From Mycobacterium sp. IS-1590 (GTDB lineage: Bacteria; Actinomycetota; Actinomycetes; Mycobacteriales; Mycobacteriaceae): 64,000 bases of DNA. Made by a program: the position numbers and the translations under genes. The stretch is taken from the NCBI RefSeq assembly GCF_001500025.1, contig NZ_LQIW01000051.1, forward strand, positions 1-64,000, given 5' to 3'. This document shows, one piece after another, positions 24,294 to 32,212 of this stretch. Below the pieces are notes generated by a model. That model worked only from the letters and a program-made list of their open reading frames with translations, made no database searches and had not been told where the DNA came from. Each line of letters begins with the position of its first letter. Positions within the stretch are counted from its first letter, which is position 1.

Positions 24294-24521
24294 TCAGCTG
24301 CTCAGCCAGACGTACCAGAGGCCGTCGCCGCCCTGACGGCAATCCCAGTGGCCGTAGTTGCCGTCGCCCTCGGCGATCTCGACGTTCGGGCCGTCGACAT
24401 TGCAGGCCTCGAGCGTCGAGTACGCGCCCTCGACCTGTACTTCGTCGGCGTGCGCCATACCGACACCAAGGGTGAACAACCCTCCCAGCGCCAGCGTTGC
24501 CGCGGCGATCACTTTCTTCAT
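24294..24521 (-). CDS. Small secreted protein
   Basis: A 75-residue protein from ATG 24521 with a GGGAGGGC ribosome site. A short Sec signal (MKKVIAAATLALGGLFTLG) ends at AHADEV. The mature 50 residues contain two Cys (EACNVDG and HWDCRQGG), probably one disulfide, and an aromatic end DGLWYVWLSS. It belongs to a common class of tiny mycobacterial exported proteins without known role. It is followed by the hairpin and the C39-like gene on the same strand, so co-transcription is possible. Confidence 0.75.
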   Translation of the reverse strand: MKKVIAAATLALGGLFTLGVGMAHADEVQVEGAYSTLEACNVDGPNVEIAEGDGNYGHWDCRQGGDGLWYVWLSS

Positions 24522-24678
24522 GTTCGTGCCCTCCCGTTGCTGGATTCGACCGCCGCGCATTATTTGCCGGCATCTGCCGTGCACTGCGGATTGGGAATTA
24601 TTAACGCAACCGTTATAGAGGTGCCAGCAAAAAGTTATTAGTTCATCTGTTCAGATGACATTTGTCAGGGCAAAGACT

Positions 24679-25353
24679 TCAGAGATCGTCGACGGACAGG
24701 ATGTCGTCCTGGATCGCGCGGGCCACCAGAGCCGCCTTGGTCGGCGCCGGTCGGCCGACCGCCGCGTACTTCGCCCGCACCCTTTGCAGGTGGGTCGCGA
24801 CCGTGGAGGGCTCGATGTACAACCGCTCGGCCACCGCATTCTTGTTCTCGGTTTGGAACCAGGCGATCAGCACCTGCTGCTCTCGGTGAGTCAGCTGTGG
24901 CCGGGCCTTGCGCCGCCCGCTGTGCAGCGTCGGCGCCGACCTCGTGGCCACGCGCGAGTGGCCGTTGCTTGCGGCGTCGATAGCGGCCGCCAGCACGTGT
25001 TCGGGTTCGTGTTTGGCGATACAGCTGACGGCCCCCGCATCCCGCGTGGCGGCGACGATGTCGTCGTTGACCGAGCAGGTGTAGACGACGACGCGATGGC
25101 CCGCGTCGCAGATCTGGCGGAGCGCATCGAGGTCTGGTCCACCGCTGTCGCAGGGCAGGTCGAACAACACGACCAGTCCCGGAGTGGCCGTCCGATATGC
25201 CGCCGCGAACCCCGCTGGACTTGTGAAATGGCCGATGATCTCGGTGCGCGGGTGGCTGCGCCTCAACCACGACTCGATGCCCGCGTAGACGACTCGCTGA
25301 TTGCCGACAACCACGACCGACGTCGAACGCTCCTCGTCGTCCGGCGGTGGCAT
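24679..25353 (-). CDS. LuxR-family response regulator
   Basis: A 224-residue two-domain regulator. The N-terminal receiver-like domain (about 10-130) reads TSVVVVGNQRVVYAGIESWL, but the usual acidic pocket is weak: the phospho-acceptor candidate is the Asp in VLFDLPCD. The C-terminal LuxR helix-turn-helix covers LTHREQQVLIAWFQTENKNAVAERLYIEPSTVATHLQRVRAKY. No sensor kinase is next to it. It is transcribed alone, away from the acetamidase side. Target genes cannot be inferred. Confidence 0.85.
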   Translation of the reverse strand: MPPPDDEERSTSVVVVGNQRVVYAGIESWLRRSHPRTEIIGHFTSPAGFAAAYRTATPGLVVLFDLPCDSGGPDLDALRQICDAGHRVVVYTCSVNDDIVAATRDAGAVSCIAKHEPEHVLAAAIDAASNGHSRVATRSAPTLHSGRRKARPQLTHREQQVLIAWFQTENKNAVAERLYIEPSTVATHLQRVRAKYAAVGRPAPTKAALVARAIQDDILSVDDL

Positions 25354-25581
25354 GCCGCTGACCCCCTATGTCGTGCAGACGCCGCTGCAGTTATTTGCTT
25401 ATGAAAGCATCGCCACGCCGCCCGCGAGTTCGGTTTGAGCCAAATCGATCTCGTGGAACGGCGAGCGTTCGCACGTCATGCGGACGGTTGCCCATAACTC
25501 TACTGATTGAAACGCAAACGAACGCCGAGGCCCCGAGCGGCAAGGGGTGATCCCAGTGGGACTGTTCCGAGCCGAGACGGT

Positions 25582-25917
25582 TCAGCAGAACTGGTACTCG
25601 ACGTCCCAGAAGCCGGGCGAAGGAATCCAGCGGGCCGAGAACTGTCCGCCGAGGGCGGGATCGGCGTCGTGAATCATTCCTGTCCCGCCGACGGCCGGGA
25701 CGAAGCCCGGTGGGTCCCATGAGATCGAGACCGGGTCGCCCGGTGTATCGGGCGTGCATCCGATCTGCTTCACGAGATAACCGTCGGTGATCGTCCACTC
25801 CGCACTGGCCTGATCCGGGCTCGGGGGAGGAGGGGCGGCGTGGACGGCGGCCGGCGCCCCAATGGTCGCCGCGGTAACCGCGCCCGCCACCGAGAGGATG
25901 AAACGCTGACCGCGCAT
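25582..25917 (-). CDS. Small exported protein of unknown function
   Basis: A 111-residue protein with a signal peptide (FILSVAGAVTAATIGAPAAVHA) cleaved near residue 28, followed by a proline run PPPPSPDQ. The mature part has two Cys (KQIGCTPD and the C-terminal QFC) that could pair, and a beta-type pattern with SWDPPGFVPAVGG. AGGAGGTG lies 4 bases ahead of ATG 25917. No family could be named. It is divergent from the acetamidase gene that begins 190 bases away. Confidence 0.7.
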   Translation of the reverse strand: MRGQRFILSVAGAVTAATIGAPAAVHAAPPPPSPDQASAEWTITDGYLVKQIGCTPDTPGDPVSISWDPPGFVPAVGGTGMIHDADPALGGQFSARWIPSPGFWDVEYQFC

Positions 25918-26108
25918 CCGACACCTCCTTCTCTGCCCCGACCTCTGTGACGTTAGCCCGTTCGGGATCGGCCGGTTTCGTTTCGGATCAGTTGGGAGCG
26001 GCGCTCGACACCCCGCGTCTGGACGTCAACGGCTTCGAACCTGACCGCAACATCCCCGCAACACCGCGTGGATAACTTCGGGCGACCGACAACCCGGAGG
26101 TTATCTAA

Positions 26109-27464
26109 ATGAATGAGTCGTTCGCCGAAGCCGCTGCCGAAACCCTCACGAGGGGGATCGGCCGACGCGATTTCGTGCGCGCGGTGGCAGCGGTGGGGGC
26201 CGGGGCGGGCATCACCGCCGTCGCGGCCGCCTGTGCGACGGACGAAACCCCGGCGGCGACCGGCGCCACGCCCGGCCGCTTCGAGATCCTCCAACCCGAC
26301 CACGGCGACATCGCCGGCGACCACTATCTGCAGTCGGCACCCGATCAAGTGCTCTGGGGTTATGTGCCCACCGTTCATGCCGCGCCGGTCATTCGGATGC
26401 GCTCGGAGCAGACGATCACGGTGGACACCGTCTCCCACGAAGGCATCCTCGAGGACCAGGGCCGCAACCCCGTCGAGTACTTCGGCGGCAAGGGCGTCAG
26501 GGAATCCGATGTTCTGCAGGACGCCATCGCGGTCGCGTCCGAATACAACCGCACACCGCGCGACTTCGACAAGGACGGCCCGCATGTGGTGACCGGCCCA
26601 GTCTTCGTCGAAGGCGCTCAGCCCGGCGACGTGTTGAAAATCGAGACGCTGCAGGCTATTCCGCGGGTGCCGTATGGAGTGGTCTCGAGTCGCCACGGTA
26701 AAGGTGCACTCGCTCGCAAGGCCGACGGATCCGCGCCGGACGGCATCAGCATCGAAGAAGTGATGCCGCCCGTCGCCACCGACCGCAGGCCCACCGACAA
26801 CCCGCTCGAGTACGGCAACGTCTCCACCTTCACCGCCGTGGAGGACGGTCACGGCGTCATGTCCTACGGTGACGCGCGGGTGCGGTTCCCGTTGTCACCG
26901 TTCATGGGCCTGATGGGTGTCGCCTTCTCCCAAGACCGCGATGTCACTGCGCCAACCGCGAATTCGATCCCGCCTACGGTCGCGGGCGGCAATATCGACA
27001 TCCGGCTGCTGGGTGAGGGTTCCACCCTTTACCTTCCGGTTTTCGCAGAGGGTGCCCTGTTCTACGTCGGCGATCCGCACATGGCGATGGGTGACGGTGA
27101 AGTGGCGCTCACCGCAATGGAGGGCTCGCTGCGGGGCACCTACCGCCTGACAGTCTGCAAGCCGGGATCCGGTGACGCGCCTTCGGTCGCATACGACTAT
27201 CCGTTCGCCGAGACCGAATCCGCCTGGGTGCCAATAGGGTTGTCCGATCCCGACGGGGCGGTCGGGGGCAACAGCAGCGATCTGAACATTGCGATGCGGC
27301 GGGCTGTTGTCAACGCCCTGGACTTTCTGCAGAACGACAAGGGGATGGATCGTGCCACCGCGTACGCCTACCTCTCGGCTGCATCGGATTTCGTTGTCTC
27401 CCAGGTCGTCGACCGCACGGTCGGCGTTCATGGCCAGATCTACAAATCACACTTCACCGTGTGA
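26109..27464 (+). CDS. Tat-exported acetamidase/formamidase family protein
   Basis: A 451-residue protein. The N-terminus has a twin-arginine motif GIGRRDFVRAVAAVGAGAG and then AAACATDE, so it is exported by Tat and may be lipid-modified at that Cys. The body matches the FmdA/AmdA family: HAAPVIRMRSEQTITVDTVSHEG, VTGPVFVEGAQPGDVLKIE, and GGNIDIRLLGEGSTLYLPVF with GDPHMAMGDGEVALTAMEG. Cytoplasmic members hydrolyse formamide or acetamide to ammonia; an exported one may act on other amides. ATG 26109 follows a GGAGG site by 9 bases. Confidence 0.88.
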   Translation: MNESFAEAAAETLTRGIGRRDFVRAVAAVGAGAGITAVAAACATDETPAATGATPGRFEILQPDHGDIAGDHYLQSAPDQVLWGYVPTVHAAPVIRMRSEQTITVDTVSHEGILEDQGRNPVEYFGGKGVRESDVLQDAIAVASEYNRTPRDFDKDGPHVVTGPVFVEGAQPGDVLKIETLQAIPRVPYGVVSSRHGKGALARKADGSAPDGISIEEVMPPVATDRRPTDNPLEYGNVSTFTAVEDGHGVMSYGDARVRFPLSPFMGLMGVAFSQDRDVTAPTANSIPPTVAGGNIDIRLLGEGSTLYLPVFAEGALFYVGDPHMAMGDGEVALTAMEGSLRGTYRLTVCKPGSGDAPSVAYDYPFAETESAWVPIGLSDPDGAVGGNSSDLNIAMRRAVVNALDFLQNDKGMDRATAYAYLSAASDFVVSQVVDRTVGVHGQIYKSHFTV

Positions 27465-27485
27465 GGCTGCCACGTGGCGGCGCCG

Positions 27486-27980
27486 TCACCGCCCTGACAG
27501 GTACTTGTCGAGCTTGTCCAGCGCTGCCTTGTAACCCCACTTCATGCCGAACGCGGCCATCTTGGCCTTCGCACCGATGTTGGTAATCGTGACGTCGAGC
27601 CGGACGACCGTCATCCCGTCCTTCTCCGTGAGGATGACGTCGTTGACGTGCTCGATCGTCGATCCGTCTTCCTCGCCCTCGGTCCACGACCGCGCGTCAT
27701 AGGTGAGGCGCGAGGGTTTTTCGACGCGGGTGAACGTCCCCGTCATCGGCCAGCGGGTGCCTTGGTACTTGCCCATGGCCTCACCGGCCTCCATGACGAT
27801 GTGGATCTTCCCGCCGACCACCGGATCGATCTCACATTCCGGCACGAACGTCTTCTCGGGACCCCACCACTCCCGCACCATGTCTGGATCAGTCCAAGCC
27901 TGCCAAACGGTTTCAATCGGGGCCCGGTACGAGCGTTCGAGGTTCAGCTTCTTGGTCTTCTTGAAAATCTGCATCAACAT
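27486..27980 (-). CDS. SRPBCC / AHSA1-like protein in an ArsR operon
   Basis: A 164-residue START-like protein of the Aha1/SRPBCC type: LERSYRAPIETVWQAWTDPDMVREWWGPE at the N-terminus, then GGKIHIVMEAG and a C-terminal helix GMKWGYKAALDKLDKYLSG. AGGAGGATT stands just upstream of ATG 27980. It follows the ArsR gene by about 45 bases on the same strand. ArsR-SRPBCC pairs are frequent in actinobacteria, and the SRPBCC protein may bind a hydrophobic compound. The ligand is unknown. Confidence 0.85.
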   Translation of the reverse strand: MLMQIFKKTKKLNLERSYRAPIETVWQAWTDPDMVREWWGPEKTFVPECEIDPVVGGKIHIVMEAGEAMGKYQGTRWPMTGTFTRVEKPSRLTYDARSWTEGEEDGSTIEHVNDVILTEKDGMTVVRLDVTITNIGAKAKMAAFGMKWGYKAALDKLDKYLSGR

Positions 27981-28024
27981 GGCGAATCCTCCTTGTGTCG
28001 ACAGACGGTCAGGCGGTGCAGCGG

Positions 28025-28360
28025 TCAGTCATCGGCGCGTCCCTCGGAGCGTTCACCGATGGACTCGAGATACCTGCCCAGCGAATCGAGGCGGGTCTCC
28101 CAGAGTTGTGCGAAGGATTCGGCCCAGCGGCCGATGTCCTCGAACGGTGCGGACTCCAGGTGGTAGATCCGCCGCCGAGCCAGGGCCTGGCCGGCGACGA
28201 TCCCCGAATCACCCAGCACCCGAAGGTGCTTACTGACCTGCGGCTGGCGGATTTCGAGTGCCTCGGCGATCTCGCCGACCGAAAGCGGCCCGGCGCGCAA
28301 CAATTCGACGATCTTCAGGCGGCTTGGTTCGGCGAGAGCTCCGAAGACCGTCGACTGCAC
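28025..28360 (-). CDS. ArsR-family transcriptional regulator
   Basis: A 111-residue winged-helix protein: FGALAEPSRLKIVELLRAGPLSVGEIAEAL, then IRQPQVSKHLRVLGDSGIV as the recognition helix and ARRRIYHLE as the wing. No metal-binding Cys cluster is present, so it is not a classical metal sensor. It probably represses itself, the SRPBCC gene and the divergent oxidoreductase through the perfect inverted repeat at 28381-28406. Confidence 0.9.
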   Translation of the reverse strand: MQSTVFGALAEPSRLKIVELLRAGPLSVGEIAEALEIRQPQVSKHLRVLGDSGIVAGQALARRRIYHLESAPFEDIGRWAESFAQLWETRLDSLGRYLESIGERSEGRADD

Positions 28361-28380
28361 GGTTCGACACTAGGACCCAT

Positions 28381-28406
28381 GACATATTCCTGTCAAGGAA
28401 TATGTC
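28381..28406. promoter_or_regulatory. Perfect inverted repeat, probable ArsR operator
   Basis: GACATATTCC and GGAATATGTC form perfect 10-base arms around TGTCAA. The site lies midway in the 67-base gap between the divergent ArsR and oxidoreductase genes. It is AT-rich in a GC-rich context and fits a dimeric winged-helix regulator controlling both directions. Confidence 0.75.
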
Positions 28407-28427
28407 CGGAGAGGCTACGTTGGAGGT

Positions 28428-29081
28428 ATGGCTCGCGTCCTGATCTTCGGTGGCCACGGCAAGGTGGCCCTGCACCTGTCCCGGATCCTCAGTGAGCGTG
28501 GAGACGAGGTGACCTCGGTGTTCCGCAACCCGGATCACTCCGAAGAGGTGATGGTGACCGGGGCCCAGCCACTGGTGGGCGATATCGAGGCCCTGGACGT
28601 CGAAGCCCTGACCGAAATCATCGCGGGACACGACGCGGTGGTGTTCGCCGCCGGTGCCGGCGGCGGCAACCCGACGCGCACCTACGCGGTGGACCGCGAC
28701 GCCGCCATCCGTGTCATCGATGCCGCCGAACGTGCCGGGGTCCGCCGATTCATCATGGTGTCGTACTTCGGCGCTAATCCCGACCACGGTGTGCCCAAAG
28801 ACAATTCGTTCTTTCACTACGCCGAGGCCAAGGCCGCTGCCGATGCGCATCTGCGAGCCAGCGGTCTGCGGTGGACGATACTGGGTCCGGGCCGCCTCAC
28901 CCTGGAGTCGTCCACCGGCCGGATCGCCGTCGGTCCCGATGCCGTCGGCGGCGAAGTCTCGCGTGAAGACGTTGCGCTTGTTGCCGCTGCGTGCCTGACG
29001 GACGACAGCACCGTTGGGCGCACCGTCGAGTTCAACAACGGCGATATCCCCATCGCCCACGCATTGTCCGACCTCACGTGA
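28428..29081 (+). CDS. NAD(P)-binding atypical SDR (NmrA/YwnB-like)
   Basis: A 217-residue protein with the extended-SDR nucleotide motif VLIFGGHGKVALHLSRIL, then GDIEALD, VVFAAGAGG near residue 76, RFIMVSYFGA near 104, YAEAKAAAD (Tyr/Lys) near 128 and WTILGPGRLT. It is a small NAD(P)H-dependent reductase or sensor of redox state. ATG 28428 has GGAGG only one base ahead, unusually close; a leaderless or weak start is possible. Divergent from the ArsR operon and probably co-regulated with it. Confidence 0.85.
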   Translation: MARVLIFGGHGKVALHLSRILSERGDEVTSVFRNPDHSEEVMVTGAQPLVGDIEALDVEALTEIIAGHDAVVFAAGAGGGNPTRTYAVDRDAAIRVIDAAERAGVRRFIMVSYFGANPDHGVPKDNSFFHYAEAKAAADAHLRASGLRWTILGPGRLTLESSTGRIAVGPDAVGGEVSREDVALVAAACLTDDSTVGRTVEFNNGDIPIAHALSDLT

Positions 29082-29391
29082 AGCGCCGGCCGGTGGCACC
29101 GGAAAGCCGCGCGAATACGTGGAATTGAACTTGGGATTTCAGGCGACTCGCGGCCTTCCAAAAATGTCAGCGCGGTGGCAGTCACGACCGTGCCATCCGG
29201 TATGGTTGGGCCAGCTTGATCGCTCGAGATATGGCCCCTATCCAGCGGGTATCGGCGCGGATAGTCGCCCGAGGAAAACGGCTGCGCGTAAAAATTCCAT
29301 TTCCTGAGTAGCCATTTAGCGAAATCACCCCGTCGTCTGCCTCGCCGTGCCACGATTCGCCGTGTTCACCCCGACGACCGGAAGAAATGAC
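29082..29391. other. Intergenic stretch without a clear gene
   Basis: A 310-base gap with lower GC toward its right end (AAAATTCCATTTCCTGAG, 29289-29306). I see no open frame with a motif. It probably holds the promoter and 5' leader of the DUF732 gene; GGAAGAAA before 29392 is its ribosome site. Confidence 0.4.
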
Positions 29392-29712
29392 ATGAAAGCA
29401 ATATCGGCCGGCACCATTTTCGCCGGTTTAACAGCCGCCGCCTTTTTCCTCGCGCCGCTGGCGGCCGCCAGCCCCGAAGACGCCTACCTCAATGTGCTCG
29501 ACGAGGCGGGTGTGACGTGGCCGGGTGCCACTCCCGACAACATGATCGCCGCAGGCAAGGGCGTGTGCACGGACTGGGCTAACGGTGCGACCCTGGAGGG
29601 CGAGATCGCCGGGCTCGCAGAGCATCTCGATCCACATGATGCTGGTGTGCTCGTCGGCGCGGCGACGGCGGCGTTCTGCCCCGAGTACGAGGCGAAGGTC
29701 ACCGAGGGCTGA
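29392..29712 (+). CDS. DUF732 secreted protein
   Basis: A 106-residue exported protein. Signal MKAISAGTIFAGLTAAAFFLAPLAAA is cleaved before SPEDAYL. The mature part follows the DUF732 pattern: YLNVLDEAGVTWPGATPDNMIAAGKGVC, then a helix and AAFCPEYEAKV, with two Cys likely paired. DUF732 proteins are abundant in mycobacteria and of unknown function. The first ATG in the frame (29347) lacks a ribosome site, so 29392 was used. Three other DUF732-like proteins lie at 37795, 44997 and possibly elsewhere. Confidence 0.85.
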   Translation: MKAISAGTIFAGLTAAAFFLAPLAAASPEDAYLNVLDEAGVTWPGATPDNMIAAGKGVCTDWANGATLEGEIAGLAEHLDPHDAGVLVGAATAAFCPEYEAKVTEG

Positions 29713-29808
29713 CCTGCATTGCGGCCGACTGGCCGCCAATGCCCACGCGCCGGTCATACGATCAGCGCAGCCGTCCCACGCTCGACGGCCGAGAGAGGAG
29801 ATCCGCGC

Positions 29809-30723
29809 TTGACTACACACGAATCATCGCGAGAACCCGTGCGTCGGGCGACGCCGTCGCGAGTCCTGCCGCTGGTTGCCGCGGGATTGCTGGCGGCAGG
29901 ATGCGGAAGCTCTGGAGGTGAGGAGGCGAAGACCCAGAACGCGAAATCGCCTACCGCTCAAGCGTCGTCGGCTGCGCAGAACCCCGATCCCGCACCGGAC
30001 CCCGACGCGCCCGCCGACGGAGAGATGATCGTCTTCTACGACATGGCGACCACGCCCGAAGCGACCAATGGGCGCAACATCATGCAGAACGGTCAATTGC
30101 TCGAAGAGCTGGCGAACGATATCAACGAGACGCTCAGGTTGCCCCACGACATCTCGCTGCGCGGATCGCAGTGCGATCAGCCCAACGCCTTCTGGAGCGC
30201 GGACGACAACACGATCACCCTTTGTTACGAGGATGCGGACTGGGCGCAGCGGGTCTTCACCGAGGCGGGTGACGCCGATCCGACTGCGTCGGCGCTCAAT
30301 TCCGAGTACGCGACGTTCTATCACGAGGTCGGACACATGGCGATCAGCATCTACGACCTTCCCGTCACCGGGCGTGAGGAGGATGTCGCGGACCAACTTG
30401 CGGCGTTCGTACTCCTGGCGCCGGGTGAGGACGGGCGCGCCGATCCCGAGTCGGTTCAGGCCGTGAAGGACTTCGCCCGCGCGTTCGGCGCCTCCGGTGC
30501 GGAGAAGACGGTACTGAGCGCGGACGACCTCGCCGACGAACACTCGTTGGACGAGACCCGCATGTACAACCTTGAGTGCTGGATCTACGGCTCTGACCCC
30601 AAGGCCAACGCGGACCTGGTCACGACTGGGGGACTGCCCGAGGAGCGGGCATCGGGATGCCAAGCCGAGTGGGAACAACTCGACCAAGCCTGGTCGACGT
30701 TGCTCGATCCCTACTTCAAGTAG
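29809..30723 (+). CDS. Lipoprotein with HExxH metallopeptidase domain (DUF4344)
   Basis: A 304-residue protein. TTG 29809 is preceded by GAGAGGAG at about 8 bases and gives a short signal ending in the lipobox LLAAGC (Cys32). After a Pro/Asp-rich linker the DUF4344 domain begins near MIVFYDMAT and shows HEVGH at about 172-176, EDVADQLAAF with the likely third ligand, and NLECWIYGSDP near the end. It would be a membrane-anchored zinc protease-like protein on the outer face of the membrane. The open frame extends to 29719, but nothing upstream resembles a signal. Confidence 0.8.
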   Translation: MTTHESSREPVRRATPSRVLPLVAAGLLAAGCGSSGGEEAKTQNAKSPTAQASSAAQNPDPAPDPDAPADGEMIVFYDMATTPEATNGRNIMQNGQLLEELANDINETLRLPHDISLRGSQCDQPNAFWSADDNTITLCYEDADWAQRVFTEAGDADPTASALNSEYATFYHEVGHMAISIYDLPVTGREEDVADQLAAFVLLAPGEDGRADPESVQAVKDFARAFGASGAEKTVLSADDLADEHSLDETRMYNLECWIYGSDPKANADLVTTGGLPEERASGCQAEWEQLDQAWSTLLDPYFK

Positions 30724-30726
30724 CGG

Positions 30727-31434
30727 TCAATCTTCAGCGGGGCACAACAGGGAGTGCACGACACCTGCATCCTGGTAACGGAGTTCGTGCGCAGGACGCC
30801 GCAGGGGCTCGAAGGTGGCGTCGTCGTGCACGATGATTCCACCCCCCGACGGGACGCCGATCCCGGTAGCGGCTCCCTGCAGCGCATCGATCGCTCCTGA
30901 CAACCGGGCCCAGCCCGAATGCTCGTCGTGCGTGTCGATGACAGCGGGGACGAGCCCGAACACGTCGAGCAGCGCCGGCGCGACCGACTCCGCTCTGTCG
31001 ACGATTCCGTAGCGCCCGAGTTGGATCGCGCCTGCCGAAATGCCGACCAGGACCGCACCGTGGGTATAGCGAGCCCGGATCACATCCGCCATGCCGGTGC
31101 TCTCGAACACGTTCCAGCCGGTCCGCACGTCGCCGCCCGCGAGGACGATCACGCGGGCTCGCTCGAGAAAGGCGCGGTCGTCCTGGCCGAAAGACGAGCC
31201 GACCATGTGGATATCGGCGATTCCCACGGCGTCCATCGCCGCTTGGAATATGTCGTAGAACGCGCGACGATCGCCGTTTGACGCGCCGATGTAGGCGGCG
31301 CTCAGCGGTGCGTCTCGAGCCAAGTCGTCAACCGCTCGCTCGAGCAGCAGGCGCTCGTGTCGCTTCCAGAACAGCAGCTGACTGTCCGCCAGGAGATAGA
31401 GCGGCCTCAGGTTGCTCTGGGGAGCCGACGTCAA
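30727..31434 (-). CDS. Peptidase S51 / class I amidotransferase-like protein
   Basis: A 235-residue protein of the cyanophycinase/dipeptidase E group: AYIGASNGD near residue 40, VLAGGDVRTGWNVF near 98, and the nucleophile elbow LVGISAGAIQLG (Ser) near 128, then DTHDEHSGW and GVPSGGGIIV. It probably cleaves Asp-containing peptides or a related bond. TTG 31434 overlaps the upstream stop (TTGA), which suggests coupling; ATG 31470 is in frame and would add 12 residues. It belongs to an operon with the gene at 31431. Confidence 0.75.
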   Translation of the reverse strand: MTSAPQSNLRPLYLLADSQLLFWKRHERLLLERAVDDLARDAPLSAAYIGASNGDRRAFYDIFQAAMDAVGIADIHMVGSSFGQDDRAFLERARVIVLAGGDVRTGWNVFESTGMADVIRARYTHGAVLVGISAGAIQLGRYGIVDRAESVAPALLDVFGLVPAVIDTHDEHSGWARLSGAIDALQGAATGIGVPSGGGIIVHDDATFEPLRRPAHELRYQDAGVVHSLLCPAED

Positions 31435-32108
31435 CTGGCGTCCCGGGACCGGGACCGACCCAGGCGCCACTTGTTCTTCTTGGGTGTCTGGTACGCGTCA
31501 TGGGTCCAGGCGTCCCACATGGCCTCGGCTCCCTCTTGGACGGGGCTGTTGGTCACCTGCCATCCGAGGTTTGCGACTTCCGTTGTGCACCAACGGATCA
31601 GCGATCCGTCAGCGCCGATCTCCTGGGCGAGCAGGACACGGTCGTCGGGGCTGAGCTCGTCGCTGAACGCCTGCATGGTGGTTTTCAGCCGCCAATACGG
31701 CACGACCCCGTCGCACTGCCTGCAGAGTCCTACAAGCTCGACTCGCGCGCGCCCCAGCAGGGACGTCGGCTCCTCTTCGGCGGTGGGGCTCTCCGTTGTC
31801 TGCGTGGGTGGGGGGCTGGGCTCCTGCGTTTCCTCGGCATGTCCGGTCAGCTGGCCGTACTTGACGCGGAGCTCTTCGAGCTCGGCCTCGACGGCCAGGG
31901 CCCGCTCACGCCACCAAGCGGCGTGGTACTGCGCCAGCTTGGCTTCACACTCAGGGCAGATCGCCCCGTCGCCCGCGGCATCGCCAAGCAACGTGGCGCT
32001 GGTGAGCGCGAGACCGCAGAGCGCCTGGTGGACGTCGCGATTGAGGTAGTCCCCGTGGTGCACCACCGACGCCGAAGTGTCCCGTACGTAGCTGTGGGGT
32101 GGTTCCAC
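31431..32108 (-). CDS. Uncharacterised protein with two Cys pairs
   Basis: A 225-residue protein not assigned to a family. It has CPECEAKLAQYHAAWW (about residues 50-65), a helical acidic segment EAELEELRVKYGQLTG, a Pro/Thr/Glu linker, and then LVGLCRQCDGVVPYWRLKTTM, suggesting two half zinc-binding sites or one zinc ribbon split by an insertion. It ends in basic KKNKWRLGRSRSRD. GTG 32108 was chosen; TTG 32117 and ATG 32183 are alternatives. It precedes the S51 gene, whose TTG overlaps its stop. Confidence 0.5.
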   Translation of the reverse strand: MEPPHSYVRDTSASVVHHGDYLNRDVHQALCGLALTSATLLGDAAGDGAICPECEAKLAQYHAAWWRERALAVEAELEELRVKYGQLTGHAEETQEPSPPPTQTTESPTAEEEPTSLLGRARVELVGLCRQCDGVVPYWRLKTTMQAFSDELSPDDRVLLAQEIGADGSLIRWCTTEVANLGWQVTNSPVQEGAEAMWDAWTHDAYQTPKKNKWRLGRSRSRDAS

Positions 32109-32166
32109 ATCAGCCAAAGTAATTGAGCCGGAGCGACGTTTCCGTTGGTTCAGTGAAAACGGTCGA

Positions 32167-32196
32167 CAGCCCCGGCGCGTCATCGCCCCGGGGCTG
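32167..32196 (-). terminator. Hairpin terminator after the repeat protein gene
   Basis: CAGCCCCGG and CCGGGGCTG are 9-base arms around a 12-base loop, located 17 bases after the stop of the gene ending at 32213. The following minus-strand bases (GACCGTTTTC) contain a short T run. Confidence 0.65.
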
Positions 32197-32212
32197 CCGA
32201 TTGGGTGAAGTG

